Shown here piece by piece: positions 1-12,425 of a stretch of DNA of 64,000 nt. Source of the DNA: Polytrichum commune. Its lineage: Eukaryota; Streptophyta; Polytrichopsida; Polytrichales; Polytrichaceae. Numbering within the stretch: position 1 is the first letter of the stretch; every line of letters begins with the position of its first letter. Position numbers and translations under genes: made by a program. Location of the stretch: positions 8,556,001 to 8,620,000 of the forward strand of contig OX485803.1 of NCBI GenBank assembly GCA_950295325.1, given 5' to 3'. The notes below the pieces were generated by a model. That model was given only the letters and a program-made list of their open reading frames with translations. It had not been told where the DNA came from and made no database searches.

Positions 1-3000
1 GATTGGGGCACTGAGCTTGGTTGACAAAGTTCCTCCATGCCAGATGGAATATTGTAAGGAAGCCCTTTCATACGTTCTTGCAAGTCCATCAATATCTCAT
101 AGCTCAAAGCTGTATAGTCCCTGAAGCAAGAGAACAAAGTTTAAATAAGTACCATTGAAAATTCTTGAATTCATTCAAGAGTTGCAAGAAGTTGGTGGGA
201 GAGATGGTTTTAGTAGTTGACATGGCAACATTGACATTCACAGATTGCAAGCTGCAGTTTTAAGTCCTACACATCCAATTGAAGTTTTGGTTGATTGGAA
301 TATGGTTGTACCTGTAAGTTAAAATGTTGTATAAGAGGAGGGTCACAGTAATCAGTCCAAATGTTATACGTGGGAAGATTAAGGACAACAATGATTGATG
401 CAGTCCTTGACTTGAGGTCCTCACTTGAAAACGATGGAGCCACAACTCCACTGCAAATGTGATTGTTAGACCTGCAAATATGCAACACGTGGCCCAAGTA
501 CTATTAAGTTACAAATTTGAGCATTTAAATTCAATTCACTACTTGCTTGATTTTACTTCACTGAAAAGGCATGCCTTGTCATAGAGTTTATCTTGTAAAA
601 TCTCCTTTCATTTGAGATTCTAGAATGCTTCAGAAGAGTGAAGAGAGAATTAAGTGAAGAGGAAATGCTTAAGAAGCCAACAATGTCTTACCACAATAGA
701 GAAGGGCACGGGCATTGTAGGTTTGCTTTGTACTGGTACTCATGTAAACAAAAACAGAAGCAGCAACATAGAATAAAAAGGTCTTCAAAGACTTGGACTC
801 CAAGAGAATTGCATTATGAAGAGAGAAGAGCCGCTCCAAAGATGTAAATACCGCAGCTTGCTTTGACACAAATGCTTCCTGCATGCATCAACCAAAACAC
901 ATGCATGATAAGTGACAGATCTACTCTTAAGATTGTAAGCCCAACTACAGCTTGATACAGAGATTGTTAGGAAGTTGCACCACCACTGTTAAATAAAAAC
1001 CAGCCTAGACTATGTTAAATGTAGATTATAGAGTGTAGAGTTGTGAGCATGCAAGTGCACACATACATTTGATATATAAGATCTTGTGATATCCGACTTA
1101 GATGTTGCCCCCCATGAAAAAATCTACTATACATTACAGAAAGGTTGAATGGCGAGGGCACATACCGTCGACATTCAACCTTTCCAAATGGCTGGCTGTG
1201 AATAACAATAGCATGTTGAGCAGATGGTGCAGAGATGGCTCAGCACATTAATCCATATTCACATATGCAGCGGGATAGCACAGGCCCTAACTAGTCTACT
1301 GTACATTTTGAAACTTTGGAACTCAACAGTGGCATGTTGGGCAAATGGTGCGAGGATGGCTTGGGACATTAATTCATATGCATGGATGCAATAGGTCAGG
1401 ATGACATAGGCCCAAACTCATTGCATAGCCCTGACGTGATTTTTTACAATTACTGGGAAAGAGGGTTGAGCAATAAGTACCTGTGCTTCAAGCATTGCAT
1501 TTGATCCAATGGCTAGTTTTTCATGCATGCTATGAAGCTCACTTTGCCATGCAAGGAACTCATTATGGTGCATTTTTGCCTGCCGAGTGAGGTCCAAAAC
1601 AGAAGCACGACTCTCTTCCAGTGCACGTTCTTGCAACTTCTTCAAGTTGGTGAGGCCCTCCATAGCCTGGGCTTGGGCTTGGGCTTGACTAGCTAGCAGC
1701 ACTTCTTGCCCTGTCAACGACCTGAAATGCACAATCAATATGCGAGGAATCAATGTATGCTAAATACCAACAAGCTACACATGCCATAACAAACTTCACT
1801 TGTAAAGAAAAAGATAGAAAACAACCACAAGTAGCAAAAAGATTACCACTTCAGAAGTGACACTGACCTTTCAACACCAGCACCAATTTCATGCGTCTTA
1901 TCATGTAAGCTTGAGAACTCAGTAGTCAGAGAGTCAACAATCTTATGAGATTGCTTGTGCAAGCTCGTAAATTCTTTGGCTAAAGAGTTTGCTATTTCAG
2001 AAAATTCTGTAGTCAAAGAATTTGAAATCTCATGTGTTTTCTGATTCAAAGTTGAAAATTCCATGGAGAGTGAATCGGCCAGCAAGACTTGATGGGCATG
2101 GACTCCTTGCAGCTGTTTTTGAACATCTTCCGTTGCAGAATTAAGACCTGTAGATGCAATACACGTTGTGTCAAACAGCAATAATGATGTGAACAGTCTC
2201 CATTTATGATATAGAGCTAATAGACATGGATCAGACAAGGTTCCAAAATGCACATGAAGATGATACAAGCTGTTTTAAAGTTCCAAATGACAAGCCCTTC
2301 AAATCCTCCTATTTCATTACCCCTTGATTTTCTAATAGAGAGGCCAAACCTAATTATCTGTATTAGAAGTTTAAGGTCTTCTCTTATGAAGCGCACCTGA
2401 CAGGCCGTTTTTCATTTTCTCTTGCATTTCCGAATGCAGGCGATTGTACTCTTGTATAAGTTCCTGAGAATGCTCTTGCATTTTTGTGTGCAGCAGCTTT
2501 TGCTCATTAAGAACATCACCACTTTGCTGCAAAATGATGTTTGTTTGCGACTCCATTGTCTTGAGCTTGGACTCCACCCAATGTGCGGATCCTTTAAGCT
2601 CATTGACAATAGTTTCAGTCTCCTGTTTGAATGCTTCACTCCTGTTGATACCACAAGTTAAGTGAAAAATCTAGTCTCCAATGAACCCAGAGTGCACCTC
2701 AAACACATGAAATATCATCAGCAGTTTGATGAACACCAGCTTTGTGGTTCAATGTAGAATACGTTCTTAGGAATAAGAATGGATTCCTGACATGAACCAT
2801 GAGTTAAAATTTATGAAGATGGACATGTTTTGAGGATTGGAAACTTGCTTCTAAGTGATGTATCACCAAAGTTGATGCAGCTTTCTTCTTAGGAAATAAA
2901 ACAACCAAATGAACCAAGTGACCAACATAATTACTGAGTAAAAAGAAGAGAGTATGTAAGAAACACTAACACAGTGGGGAAGTGAAAAGTTTTTCATACT

Positions 3001-3508
3001 GGAGATGGTGGCACATGGAAGCTGCGTCGATGAAGAAGGCAAGGAAGATGGAATGAATGTGATCACTCAGTCCACTTGTACACTTTGAAATTGGCGTTGA
3101 ATCGGGGCACTGTTGTGGCGCTCGATCCGAAACTTGCAAGAAACAATTTGTGAGCCTCATTGCCAGTCTTGCTTTCTTCTCCTCCTCTTTCAAAATCTCT
3201 CGACACGATGAAACGAGGCCACTGTACGCTTTATGCCAACAGGAATGCTTCGCTGTCTGGTGACGAACCTTCTCCACAAGCTCTTTGCCTCTGGAATTGC
3301 TCAACACACTCCCTGACTCGATGTCGAATTTCGCAAGGTCGGTTGGACGCTGCATCGAGCAGTGAGGTTGATGCGGTGGGTCAGATTGCGAGGAGGTTGA
3401 TGCGTCCAGAGCAAACCAGCTCCACAGGTTTCCATGTGTGCTTGTGGTTTGCAAAATCAAGATAATTAAGAAAACAGAGAGCCTCTTCCATGCCATCATC
3501 CTTGTCAT
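1..3508 (-). CDS. GEX1: GEX1 (gamete expressed 1 / Brambleberry-Kar5 type nuclear fusion protein), 3' end beyond window
   Basis: GEX1-family proteins sit in the nuclear envelope and are needed for fusion of gamete nuclei (family knowledge). Seven exons are read on the minus strand: 3508-3000, 2641-2397, 2147-1868, 1721-1481, 878-692, 471-312 and 120-1, all with GT..AG borders and phases that join without a shift (about 580 codons so far). The protein starts with a signal peptide (MTRMMAWKR then a hydrophobic run ending near STHG). A Cys-rich N-terminal domain follows (HSCWHKAY, SSCREIL, TNCFLQ, MCHHLQ), then long coiled coils in exons 2-4 with a QAQAQAQA run. Hydrophobic segments lie in exons 5-6 (FLFYVAASVFVYM; LTITFAVELWL; FGLITVTLLLYNIL). 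Exon 7 (DYTALSYEILMDLQERM) matches the family's C-terminal part. The start is the first Met after an upstream stop; a second Met three codons in is equally possible. No frameshift or stop interrupts it, so it looks functional. Confidence 0.9.
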
Positions 3509-3956
3509 AGAGATGAGAGAACTGCTTCACTAGACAACTACGGTTGTATTCAGCAACATAGCTTTTTTGTGTTTGGACAATATTGTTCGAGAACAAGTCT
3601 GCCTCGAATTTTATGCTGACCTGCATCACAGGGTTTTGAAAGTCGTAAGAACGACATACTGCTTAATTGCCAGAATTTCACATCTCAACCATCCATCAAC
3701 ACATGTCAATTATGCTAAAATGCGTTTTTGTGTGCAAGAAACTACTTGCTGGACTCAATCATCGTCCAGTGATGAATTTAGAGAACTTCAGTGCACCAGC
3801 TCCGAGGTCAGTATTCAAGTTGTTGTTCATTCACACATCCAATGCGTGCCTTGCATTTCCACAATAGCAAGTATAGAAGCTGCAGCTGTCATTTTTTAAG
3901 GCTAGTTTGCCAACGCAAGTCACATACCTTGATCTAAAGAGATGCAATCAGAAAGC

Positions 3957-4646
3957 TCACTCCACTTTCTGTAGCAGTTCATAAACCTCCTCAACTTTTG
4001 GATGTATTCTGTCATCAAACTGTCCGGAGCTGCACAGTCCATTTGCATCAACTTTCTCAGAATTTTGACATGAGGCACGTTCATCATCAATCCTGAACTT
4101 ACAACTTTGAGGATTTTTTGATTTCATGTCCAGACGATTATGCTCAGAACCCCTTGCTGTTACCATCATCTCCAAAATCTGTTGATTTTCTAGTGCTCCG
4201 AATTTTGATCGAGCATATTATTACAAGAACCTTGACATCAGTCCCCTCAATCGAAAGTAACACAAGTAGATAGAGACTTGCACAATCCCATAGTCATGTC
4301 GACTAATTCAGGCCATTGGACACAACCCCAGACATCCAGAGAACCTTCAACTCCATCCTAACCTCAGAAAGACAGAAAATAAACAATAAGTAGAGAAACG
4401 AAAGAAAAACAAAGAGAGGCTCATCAACCAACATACCAATTGCTCCGCATCAAAGGCCACTGAAGCTTCCCACTGCAATTCCATTCCATTCATTCCCTCG
4501 CCCCACTCCAACACACGAAGGTCTTCTTCCTCTTGCATGTCCAAGAAGAGCTCCCTTTGTTCCACAAGTGCTGCATTGACACGAGAATGAAGCCCTCCTG
4601 TTTGGCTTGCTAAGCAAAGCTTTGAAGTTTGTTGCTTGAGCGCCAA
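3957..4646 (-). CDS. small two-exon hypothetical protein, 143 aa
   Basis: Family not recognised. Exon 1 (4646-4437) ends at a GTATGT donor and exon 2 (4178-3957) starts after an AACAG acceptor. Both borders are phase 0 and the joined frame is open to a TGA. The predicted protein begins MALKQQTSKL, has an acidic, amphipathic middle (MQEEEDLRVLEWGEG, MELQWEASVAFDAEQL), a hydrophilic second exon and an ending EEVYELLQKVE that could be a short helix. There is no signal peptide or membrane segment. It lies 450 bp upstream of GEX1 on the same strand, with (TCTG)n and (GT)n microsatellites just upstream. The intact join across the intron is the main reason to call a gene. An upstream exon or another start cannot be excluded. 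Confidence 0.5.
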
Positions 4647-4689
4647 GAAAGTTCAACTTTCTCATACAATGCAATCAATGGCTTTCTGA

Positions 4690-4780
4690 GTCTCTTGTCT
4701 GTCTGTCTGTCTGTCTGTAATAAGAATCGTTGCATCAAACCAGGAGCAAGTGATTGATCTCCAGGTGTGTGTGTGTGTAT
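4690..4780. repeat. (TCTG)n and (GT)n microsatellites
   Basis: A run of about six TCTG units near 4694-4720 is followed by GT repeats near 4766-4780. A G-rich run (GGTGGTGGGG..., GGAG repeats) follows at 4835-4865. They lie in the upstream region of the small minus-strand gene. Confidence 0.85.
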
Positions 4781-5047
4781 ATGTATCACAGATGATGATA
4801 ATCATCAGACTTGTCGAGGAAGCCAGGCGAGGAGGTGGTGGGGGGGGGGGAGGGAGGGAGGGCAGGCGAAGCATTTCCGACGAAGAATGCTGGAATTTCG
4901 AAAGAAGGCCGTTGGGCGAATATCCTACGTGGCCGCTTTCTGCTGATCTGGCGTGACTCCCCTATCCGAGGTGGACTGACACCTCATCTCGTCTCAACGC
5001 AACTACATGCCTCTTACTACATCCAATGAACGGGGAGAACCGGCTGC

Positions 5048-5417
5048 AACACTAAATATGATATTTAATGTCACAAATTCTCATTCTCTTGCTCAATTCT
5101 AATTGTAAAGTGCATGTATTGTCACCAATACTAAATGTCAACCCAACCTTATTTGTCATTCCTTGTAAGTTTTCTGGGGGGCCTATAGATTTACAATGTT
5201 GCAATTACGGTCACTTACCAAGTGGCTCTTCATGCAACATTCAATCATCCATGACAATATTTCATCACAAGTTACGGACAAGAGAAGGTAGGGTTTTGGC
5301 CAACTCATCCATCATCCATGATAGTATTTGTTCACTTATTCAAAAGAAGTATCATCCGAAAAGTTATCATAGGGACATAAAATACCATATGGCACTAAAT
5401 ATCATATTTAGTGTAGT
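5048..5417. mobile_element. MITE with TTTAGTGT-type ends (copy 1)
   Basis: The left end reads CACTAAATATGATATTTA and the right end reads its near-complement AAATATCATATTTAGTGTAG. The ends are themselves palindromic. The interior (TTTGTCATTCCTTGTAA, CATCCATGACAATATTT) recurs in a related sequence at 17.2-17.35 kb. There is no coding capacity. The superfamily is unclear because target duplications could not be fixed by eye. Confidence 0.6.
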
Positions 5418-5439
5418 TACAGATTAACCAGTGGAGTTT

Positions 5440-5612
5440 GAGAAATATTTGGTTGAAGTTTAATACTCCAGAAAATTACTGGTCATTTCAGAGGACTTAT
5501 AGAACATAACTCAATTTTAATAAAGAAAACCTGAAAGATGTCAACATGTAATCAGTTGGAATTGGAAGCACTAGGATATTAACTGATTATGCCCAAAAAA
5601 ATTCCAAGACAC
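5440..5612. repeat. dispersed repeat (TTATGCCCAAAAA family)
   Basis: This stretch, with AAAGATGTCAACATGTAA, CACTAGGATATTAACTG and ATTATGCCCAAAAA in order, recurs with divergence at 19560-19770, in both arms of the foldback at 36.7-37.3 kb and at 41755-41960. It is a dispersed non-coding repeat of unknown class. Confidence 0.55.
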
Positions 5613-6791
5613 TGTCTACGCCTATTTGAATTATTGATAATCTCACCATACCACGATTATTTTGGGTAACCCTTGACTGTCACGATGATCGTGAGGAGGA
5701 GATCACAAGAGGACATGGAGATTGTAGGGAACACATCTCTTAGACACGAGTTTGAGATTTGTGGGGAAATTAATAAGTTTTCTCTGGCACTTGGAGGAAC
5801 TCAGTGACCTACAAGCAACTACCGTAGAGGGCTCTCTATTTCAAAAAGAACAATAATAATAATAATAATCTTCCTTCCACTTCTTCTTTTTTTACCACGT
5901 GTCATGCTCACATTGGATATGACCGCTTATGCCCCATGCGGAAACTATATTCCAACACTAGTAAAGATGAAATAGACCATTCTCTGGTAATGCAGCAACT
6001 AGGTAAATTAAATGGACAGACCCTCTTAGTTGGGAAAGCTTGATTCGTTCTGAACGTGCTCTTTAAGTTCATGTCCTTCAATCCTTCACCTCATACGCAC
6101 GATTTAATTTCCCACGCATGTGTCCTTGTGACTTGCCGGGAAATTCATATGTTCAAGTGCCTTTTTATGACATTGAGGCACATGAAGAGGATGAATGCAC
6201 ATGCACCCAAAGACCTAAATTTGTGCATGTAAATGACCCCTCGTTTGGTCCAAGAGAGAGAGATTGACAGAGACAACAACACATTCATGAGAGAGAGAGA
6301 GAGAACGTCAACAATAGGTTGGTGTGAATTAATGAGAGACGCTTCCACTTCCTAACACATTCATGAGGAATTGGGGAGAGAATTAGGGCACTTCTCTTAT
6401 GTCACGGCCGCATTGTCCTTCAATAGACACTCTTTCAGTGGACTTCAACTGCACATTAATGCATGTGGAGAACCGGCATCTAGTTTACAAGCCAACCAAT
6501 TCAAATGGCAAAAAGAAAACGATTCCAAGGTCGAACGTTACGGAAAGAACACTGATCACCAAATTCAGATGAATTGTCGAGATTCAAATTTCATACCTTC
6601 TTAATGCATGATTGGCAATTTGTTCCCCAAACTCGGCGAGGCTTTTACTAAAAGTCTCAGGATATTTATTGATCAGTTCTTTGCAAGTTCTCCCGGTTTG
6701 TTGCTACAAAAGTACTACTACTACAAGTAGGGAGGTTTTCGAGACGAGCGTGTGAGCTTTCATGAAGGTTTGTTTAGGTTAGGTCGTCATC
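5613..6791. other. intergenic, low-complexity tracts only
   Basis: No gene is supported. It holds an (AAT)n run near 5852-5870, a (GA)n run near 6289-6304 and ordinary AT-rich sequence. The last few hundred bases would be the promoter and 5' leader of the gene starting at 6792; no core promoter element stands out. Confidence 0.5.
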
Positions 6792-8146
6792 ATGGCTGAG
6801 GAGGAAGAGGAAGTTGAGGGAGAGGGGGAGGAGAAGATCAAGGATGTGGCTCCAGAGCCTGTGAAACCTTCCGAGATTCAAGTGAATTTGGGAGAGAATG
6901 CAAAGTACGTTGCCACCAAATTTGATGTGTTGTTTGCTATCACAGCCAAAATTCAGGTGAGTCAAGTCTCGTCGCCTTCCTCACATTTATGAAGTTCCAA
7001 GTGAGTCGCGAATGGAAACACTGGTGTCGTAATTATGTGTCTGTAAGGTAAGTACTAAGTAGGCCTGAAACAGAGACACTTTTCCTCATAGTCCACTTCA
7101 CATTTTGATGTTCAACACACACCATAAGTTCGGCATGACAACAATTCCAAATCAAGGCCATAGTCATTTCCCATGTGAAGATTTTCAGAGCCTACATGAA
7201 TATCCTGGTCGATATCACGTGAAAATTCTCTCTTTCGAATGGATCTTATATGTGCCTCTGATTGTGTGGACTTTTGAGCTTCAAATAAGTCAACAAATTT
7301 TGAGCACGTGTAGTATAGGCTGATGTATGTTCTTAGATCCACACTGTAATATAGGTGCCCGATTACGATAAGTGATCAAAATAAGGTCAACTTATCTGAA
7401 ATGTAGTAGCTTGACTTCACGATTTGAAACTTACATAATATTCGTCTCCTGCAAGTGGTGACATTGCCCTTAGTGTTGTCGTAAAATTTGTGTATAACTT
7501 CCGTACTATTTATACCTTGATACCAAGAATAAAACCCACCCCTGTCATGGAGCAGTAGCCTGCATGAACAAAGGCTTGTTCACGAGCAGGCATTTTATAT
7601 CCATCTCACTTCCAGAATCATGGGAGGGAGTGAATTATCATGTACAAGCGTACATCTCATTCATCCAGCATACCAAAAAAAACCCTGAAATGGTATGTAA
7701 CCTGGAGATTTTGATTTTAATTCTAGTCAATTTGACAATGGAATCAGCCTGAACGACCCCGAATTAGTGTGGTCCAACTCATTTGAGAACGAATCAGCAA
7801 CAAACCTATAGAATCGAAACGTACCCAACATCAAAACATATGCATTTGGAAGACATGTGGAATGAAAGCGTTCATGTGACCTCTAACAGGGGGCTAATTT
7901 AATTCCATCATTCATGTCGTGACACAGGTTGATATTGCAAACTTGGAAACAAAGCTCCGGACCGAATTTGATGAGAAAATACGAGTGCACCATGAGCTAG
8001 CCATGACGAGAATTGTCGCACTTGAGAAGCTCATAGCTGAGCATGCGATCAGACTCGATGAACAAAATCGGAGGCAAAACCAGCAAGCCACGCAGCTCGA
8101 TGATCTCCAGAACCAAGTTGGAATCCTCTTTTATAGGTTCCACTAA
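6792..8146 (+). CDS. two-exon small acidic/coiled-coil protein, 127 aa
   Basis: Exon 1 (6792-6956) ends at CAG|GTGAGT and exon 2 (7928-8146) starts after ACACAG. Both are phase 0 and give an uninterrupted 127-residue protein with a 971-bp intron. The N-terminus is very acidic (MAEEEEEVEGEGEEK). A conserved-looking segment PSEIQVNLGENAKYVATKF follows. The second exon is one long amphipathic helix, probably a coiled coil (ANLETKLRTEFDEKIRVHHE, then RLDEQNRRQNQQATQLDDLQ), ending FYRFH. There is no signal peptide or membrane span. Near-consensus splice sites and strong helical periodicity support a real gene; I do not recognise the family. A role as a small coiled-coil subunit of a complex is only inference. 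Confidence 0.65.
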
Positions 8147-9460
8147 CTCAGCTTAGCCACAGCCATTTTTCGATGCCAAACTAAAAGACTCACAAAAATA
8201 GGTAAGTGATTGAGGTGATTATTCGGGTGGCACATGGCTGTTCTTTTTGCCTCTCTTTCCCGTGTTCAAATTCATTCATGACATTATTTAGTGGAGTTAT
8301 AACATAACCTGTCTATAAAAAGAATCAAGAAGCATTTATATACTACCAATGCCACAACTGGTAGGCACACCGTGCACGGTTGGAAGGTATTCAGCCTAGA
8401 TCTATAGTCCGTGGAAAATCCTTTGAAAATTAAATGGGACACAAATTTTTTTTGGGTATTTTCCGGGCCCATTTGAATGTGCAACGCATGTCAAGTAACG
8501 CTATACTATTGGTGATGTTAATCATGCGTCATGATCCATACATGTTAATGGAACACGTGTAAAAAAATTAAATTAGGATTGTGGGAAGCGACATTGCTTG
8601 ATTATTACTTGAACGTTTGTATCCTGAGATTCCAAAGCAATGAATTGTTGATAGGCATCGTGCATTGAGCTGACCATGATTAGTGCATCCCTCACGACTT
8701 ATGCTTTCTTTTTTTCTTCTAAAAAAACATTTGTTGCAATGTACCTAGTAGATTATAAATGTGTGTTCTTGTGCACTATGTTAGGTCATAAGGTATGTGA
8801 GCTTAAAATGAACACCCATTATAGCTCTCTTCAACCTGCTCATGGCTACATCACTTAGTTTCACGTCAACTAGAAACACCTATAATATTCTTTATTTACT
8901 TTCAACTTCATTGCGCCTGCACCTAATGGCTTAAGCCTATTGTGTCCATTTACTCGTTGGTGCATTATGCAAAAGGTATGCTGCTCAAGTGGAAAGTTAT
9001 GAATAACGAGGTGTAGAAGAGAATGCAATCTCTTCTTTCCCGTCGTTCAGACTTAACCTTCTTTGTCCTTCGACTCATTATTTGCATCGGATTTGAATTT
9101 TGGAATGTAACCAATATCATTTTTTCAATACAAATCTAACAACATTGTACATTGGCAAGTGTTTTTTTCTTCTTATATTACATGTTTTAGGTTTGTTCAT
9201 ATACCATAGATCTTAGCCCTTTCTCATCTGCGCTTCTCCCGTTTATTATTCTAGCATTTCCTTAAAGCAAGTCGATATGCTGCATTGGTGTAAACATCAT
9301 ATATTTCAAGATGCTTCACATGATAAAAATGGCATTCATTGTTTGTATCAATGATGTTGTTTTGGATTTGTTTTGGTATGTGTTACGTGTCTGCCAAGCC
9401 TCAAACTTTTACAAAAAAAAGTCTCAAAGTTGTTTTTTTTCCGGTTGTCGCATATAATCA
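8147..9460. other. intergenic, no gene seen
   Basis: AT-rich sequence with short ORFs lacking recognisable motifs. It includes the 3' flank of the preceding gene. Nothing further is supported. Confidence 0.5.
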
Positions 9461-9800
9461 ACTGCACTAAATATGATATTTAGTGTGTTTGATACACTAA
9501 ATACGAACGCATACACTAAATGTCAATAACCCTATGAAAGTAAGTAACATTAAATATAAACTCAAACACTAAATATCAATTATGGTAATACATGGAAGTT
9601 ACATGTTTGAATTTAGTCTTAGTAAGGATATGAAAAAGAACAAAAAGAAACAACAATGATAAAAGGAGAATTTCAACATGTCTTTTAGCATATCTCCTAA
9701 CACCAATTGTCAAGGAATTGAAAATTAGTGTTGAGCAGGGTAGGGTGGTAACAACACTAAATATAATCAAACACTAAATATCATATTTAGTGTAGTTGTA
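9461..9800. mobile_element. MITE with TTTAGTGT-type ends (copy 2)
   Basis: The element is bounded by CACTAAATATGATATTTAG on the left and the matching ATATCATATTTAGTGTAG on the right. It is nearly colinear with the copy at 17690-18030: both contain GAACGCATACACTAAAT, CTCAAACA(C/T)TAAATA, GTGGAAGTTACATG-like and TTGAGCAGG(G/A)TAGGGTGG. It is non-coding and about 330 bp long. Confidence 0.7.
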
Positions 9801-11239
9801 ATTAGTCGATGGATTTGAGGTAAGTTAGAACTCACCCCCTACCCATTCATGCCCACCCAACACTCAAAATATAATTGTCCGATTAGGGAACTTGATCATG
9901 GAAAGCCTGTTCACTTTATCTTGTACCAAAAACATTATGTCACTTGCAATTTGCAATCTAAAAGCACATGAATCATGCCCTTTGTATTGACAATCATATT
10001 TTGCATTTTAGGAGGCGCCCTATTTATCCCCAATATCGCCATTGTGGGGATTGTCCAAAAACATACTTCCTCCGTCCCAAAATGATTGTTCGGAAAGTAT
10101 GGTCCCAGAACATCAATGTCAAATGTGGGTATTTAAAAAAATATCCCCTTTATATGTATAACAATATAATGTATAAAACAAACTAAAAAAACATTGATTT
10201 GTTTAAATACTTTCTAACACTTGGTGAGGCTCATAATTTTTTATATATATGACTGTACATCTAGCCTCTTGGCTCTTTTAAGTGTAAACCATTATAGGTT
10301 CAATAGTCAACATAATTGGGAAGACTATGTATTACTTTAACGAGCACAAGAATCTTCAATTTCATAATGAATGAGATATTCAACACATGAGCTCCGTAAT
10401 TTATAAGGAAAGTGGCTATAGCTTTAATTTGGATGGGTTAATCATCTTTTACTAAGTGCATGTTTTCCCTTAGGAGAAGTGGTCTAGTTGAAAAAGTAAC
10501 CATTTAAGACTCATCTACCTTAACCTTAAATGCCTTAGCGACCACAAAGTGGTTGACTTATGGTCAAAGGGCCAAATCATCAATTTCTAGACCCCCGTTG
10601 GAGATACTCCTTCCACACGATGTTTGAGTTAGGCTACAATGCATCCTTTGACCATTGGGATTGACTAAAAGACATGATTTGTAGATTCTACACCGTTGAG
10701 AAAATTGATATTTGAGTGTCCAAAGATACAAACCGTATTCTAGGGGACGTGTCAATCATGTGCCTTGACTTGTAACTTTTCCTTTGCAACTTCTTACCTA
10801 CCAATGAATACATATCATCTCTACCACAAGGTAAAATTTTGGATGGAATTTATTGCTTACAATATAATTATTTTTTATTTTATCCTTTTTACATGCAAAA
10901 AATCCATAACTAATTGAAATATGATCTAATCATGTTGAAATTTGGTTGTAGCATGTTCAATATACATTTGTTTGCTTATATACTTTAGAATTTGCGCTCC
11001 TTTAAGTAAACAACAATTACTCATGTGCATTGCTTTGACTTTTTGGAAATAAACCCATGCATTTAGGGGATAAGCGAGGCTTCCATTGTCTACTCGAGAA
11101 GTTAGTACGTTGATTCGTAATGCTCAAATGATAGGACCGTATGCCTCATGAACAATTTATAATTTGGCCTTTCGCCCTCATTCATTTGTAACTTCATTGC
11201 TTTGAAGTTTTCTTCCTTTTTCAACTGGGCAAACAACTA
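9801..11239. other. intergenic with a dispersed repeat near 10.26-10.44 kb
   Basis: No gene is seen. The segment near 10260-10440 (AATAGTCAACATAATT, AGAATCTTCA, ATGAAT) resembles the right arm of the foldback at 38.65-38.83 kb and pieces at 43.4 kb. The remainder is AT-rich and featureless. Confidence 0.45.
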
Positions 11240-12425
11240 ATTGTTTATGGTATTTAGTGTCATGTGTGTAATAGTGTCACTTACCCTAATTTGAGGCGTA
11301 TGGTAGGTTACACTAATGGCAATCAATTTAATTTTTAATGTTACCTCATGATGGTTGGTGTTCAAACTCACTTACTAATTAGTAATATGTTGGCATGAGT
11401 ATGTTGAGTACAACCATGAGTGTATGCCTATGTTACATAATGATCCACAAGTTGACCAAAAGTATTCACAAATGACACTTGGGCATTAGTATGTTCAAGA
11501 GTATCTTCCTTGTGCCTACTCAAATATAAACACATGACATTTGTTGTTTGTGTGCTTGATAATATCTCCCCCCTGCATACTAAAATGCAAAACTATCATC
11601 TCAAGTATCCCAATGTACTACGCTAAATGTCATAATGTAAAGAAATTGCCACTTAGAAAAGTTACTTATGTTGACATATAGTATCATATTGAAAATTAGC
11701 AAACGTGTCACTTTGAGACCTCTAGGCAACTACAATAATTATTGTATTTAGTGTCATATGGTATTTTATATCACTGCAATATATGTTTTAGTGACATTTC
11801 TATGAATAAGTTTACAATCATTGTCATCCCAACGTACTTTTAGTACAATTCTAGTTCATCTATAGGGGGGCCACATTGGGGGGTCTAGTCGGCCCCTAGC
11901 CAGCTTGGCTGGTGCAGGCCCCCCCATGCAGCTAGGGCTGCTCATCCAAGGCAGATGGGACAAGCTCCCATACAACCCCCGTCGGCTAATTGTAGCTGCA
12001 TGGGAGCTTGTCCCATCAGCCTTGGACGAGCGACCCTAGCTGCAGGGGGGGGGGGGTTGCACCGGGCGGGCTGGTTGGGGGTCGATTGAACCCCCCGGTG
12101 TGGCCATCCTTTCACTGCCAATTATTGAACAAACTTTAGTGTAATCTACATCTTCATATTTTTGTAATGTAACATTGTCATGAATGATTGAGATTAGGAT
12201 GAAAAATCATTTAGTAAGTGACAATAATTGCAATATTGAAAGTCTATAATGCCCAAATGTTTTTTTACAAGGAATGACAACTAGTGTTTGGTTTACATTG
12301 AGTGTTGATGACACTATGTGGGCGGTTTACAATTAATATTGAGCAAGACAATTAGGATTAGTGACACTAAGTGTAGTTGAGGCCCTTCGCAAATAGTGTG
12401 GGTGACACTAAATACCATGAATGAT
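11240..12425. mobile_element. longer TTTAGTGT-ended non-autonomous element (copy A)
   Basis: The left end reads ATGGTATTTAGTGTCATG and the right end GTGACACTAAATACCAT, so the termini are inverted. The interior 11410-11640 is similar to 35700-35920 (CCCCTGCATACTAAAA, ACTATCATCTCAAGTATCCC). It contains the GC-rich foldback at 11869-12105. There is no coding capacity. Edges are approximate. Confidence 0.6.
11869..12105. mobile_element. GC-rich foldback element, about 237 bp
   Basis: This is a near-complete inverted repeat. The left arm begins GGCCACATTGGGGGG and the right arm ends CCCCCCGGTGTGGCC. The inner arms GATGGGACAAGCTCCCAT and ATGGGAGCTTGTCCCATC pair close to the centre. It is strongly G/C-rich inside AT-rich flanks, with a G run on one arm. 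No clear target duplication was seen. Confidence 0.7.
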
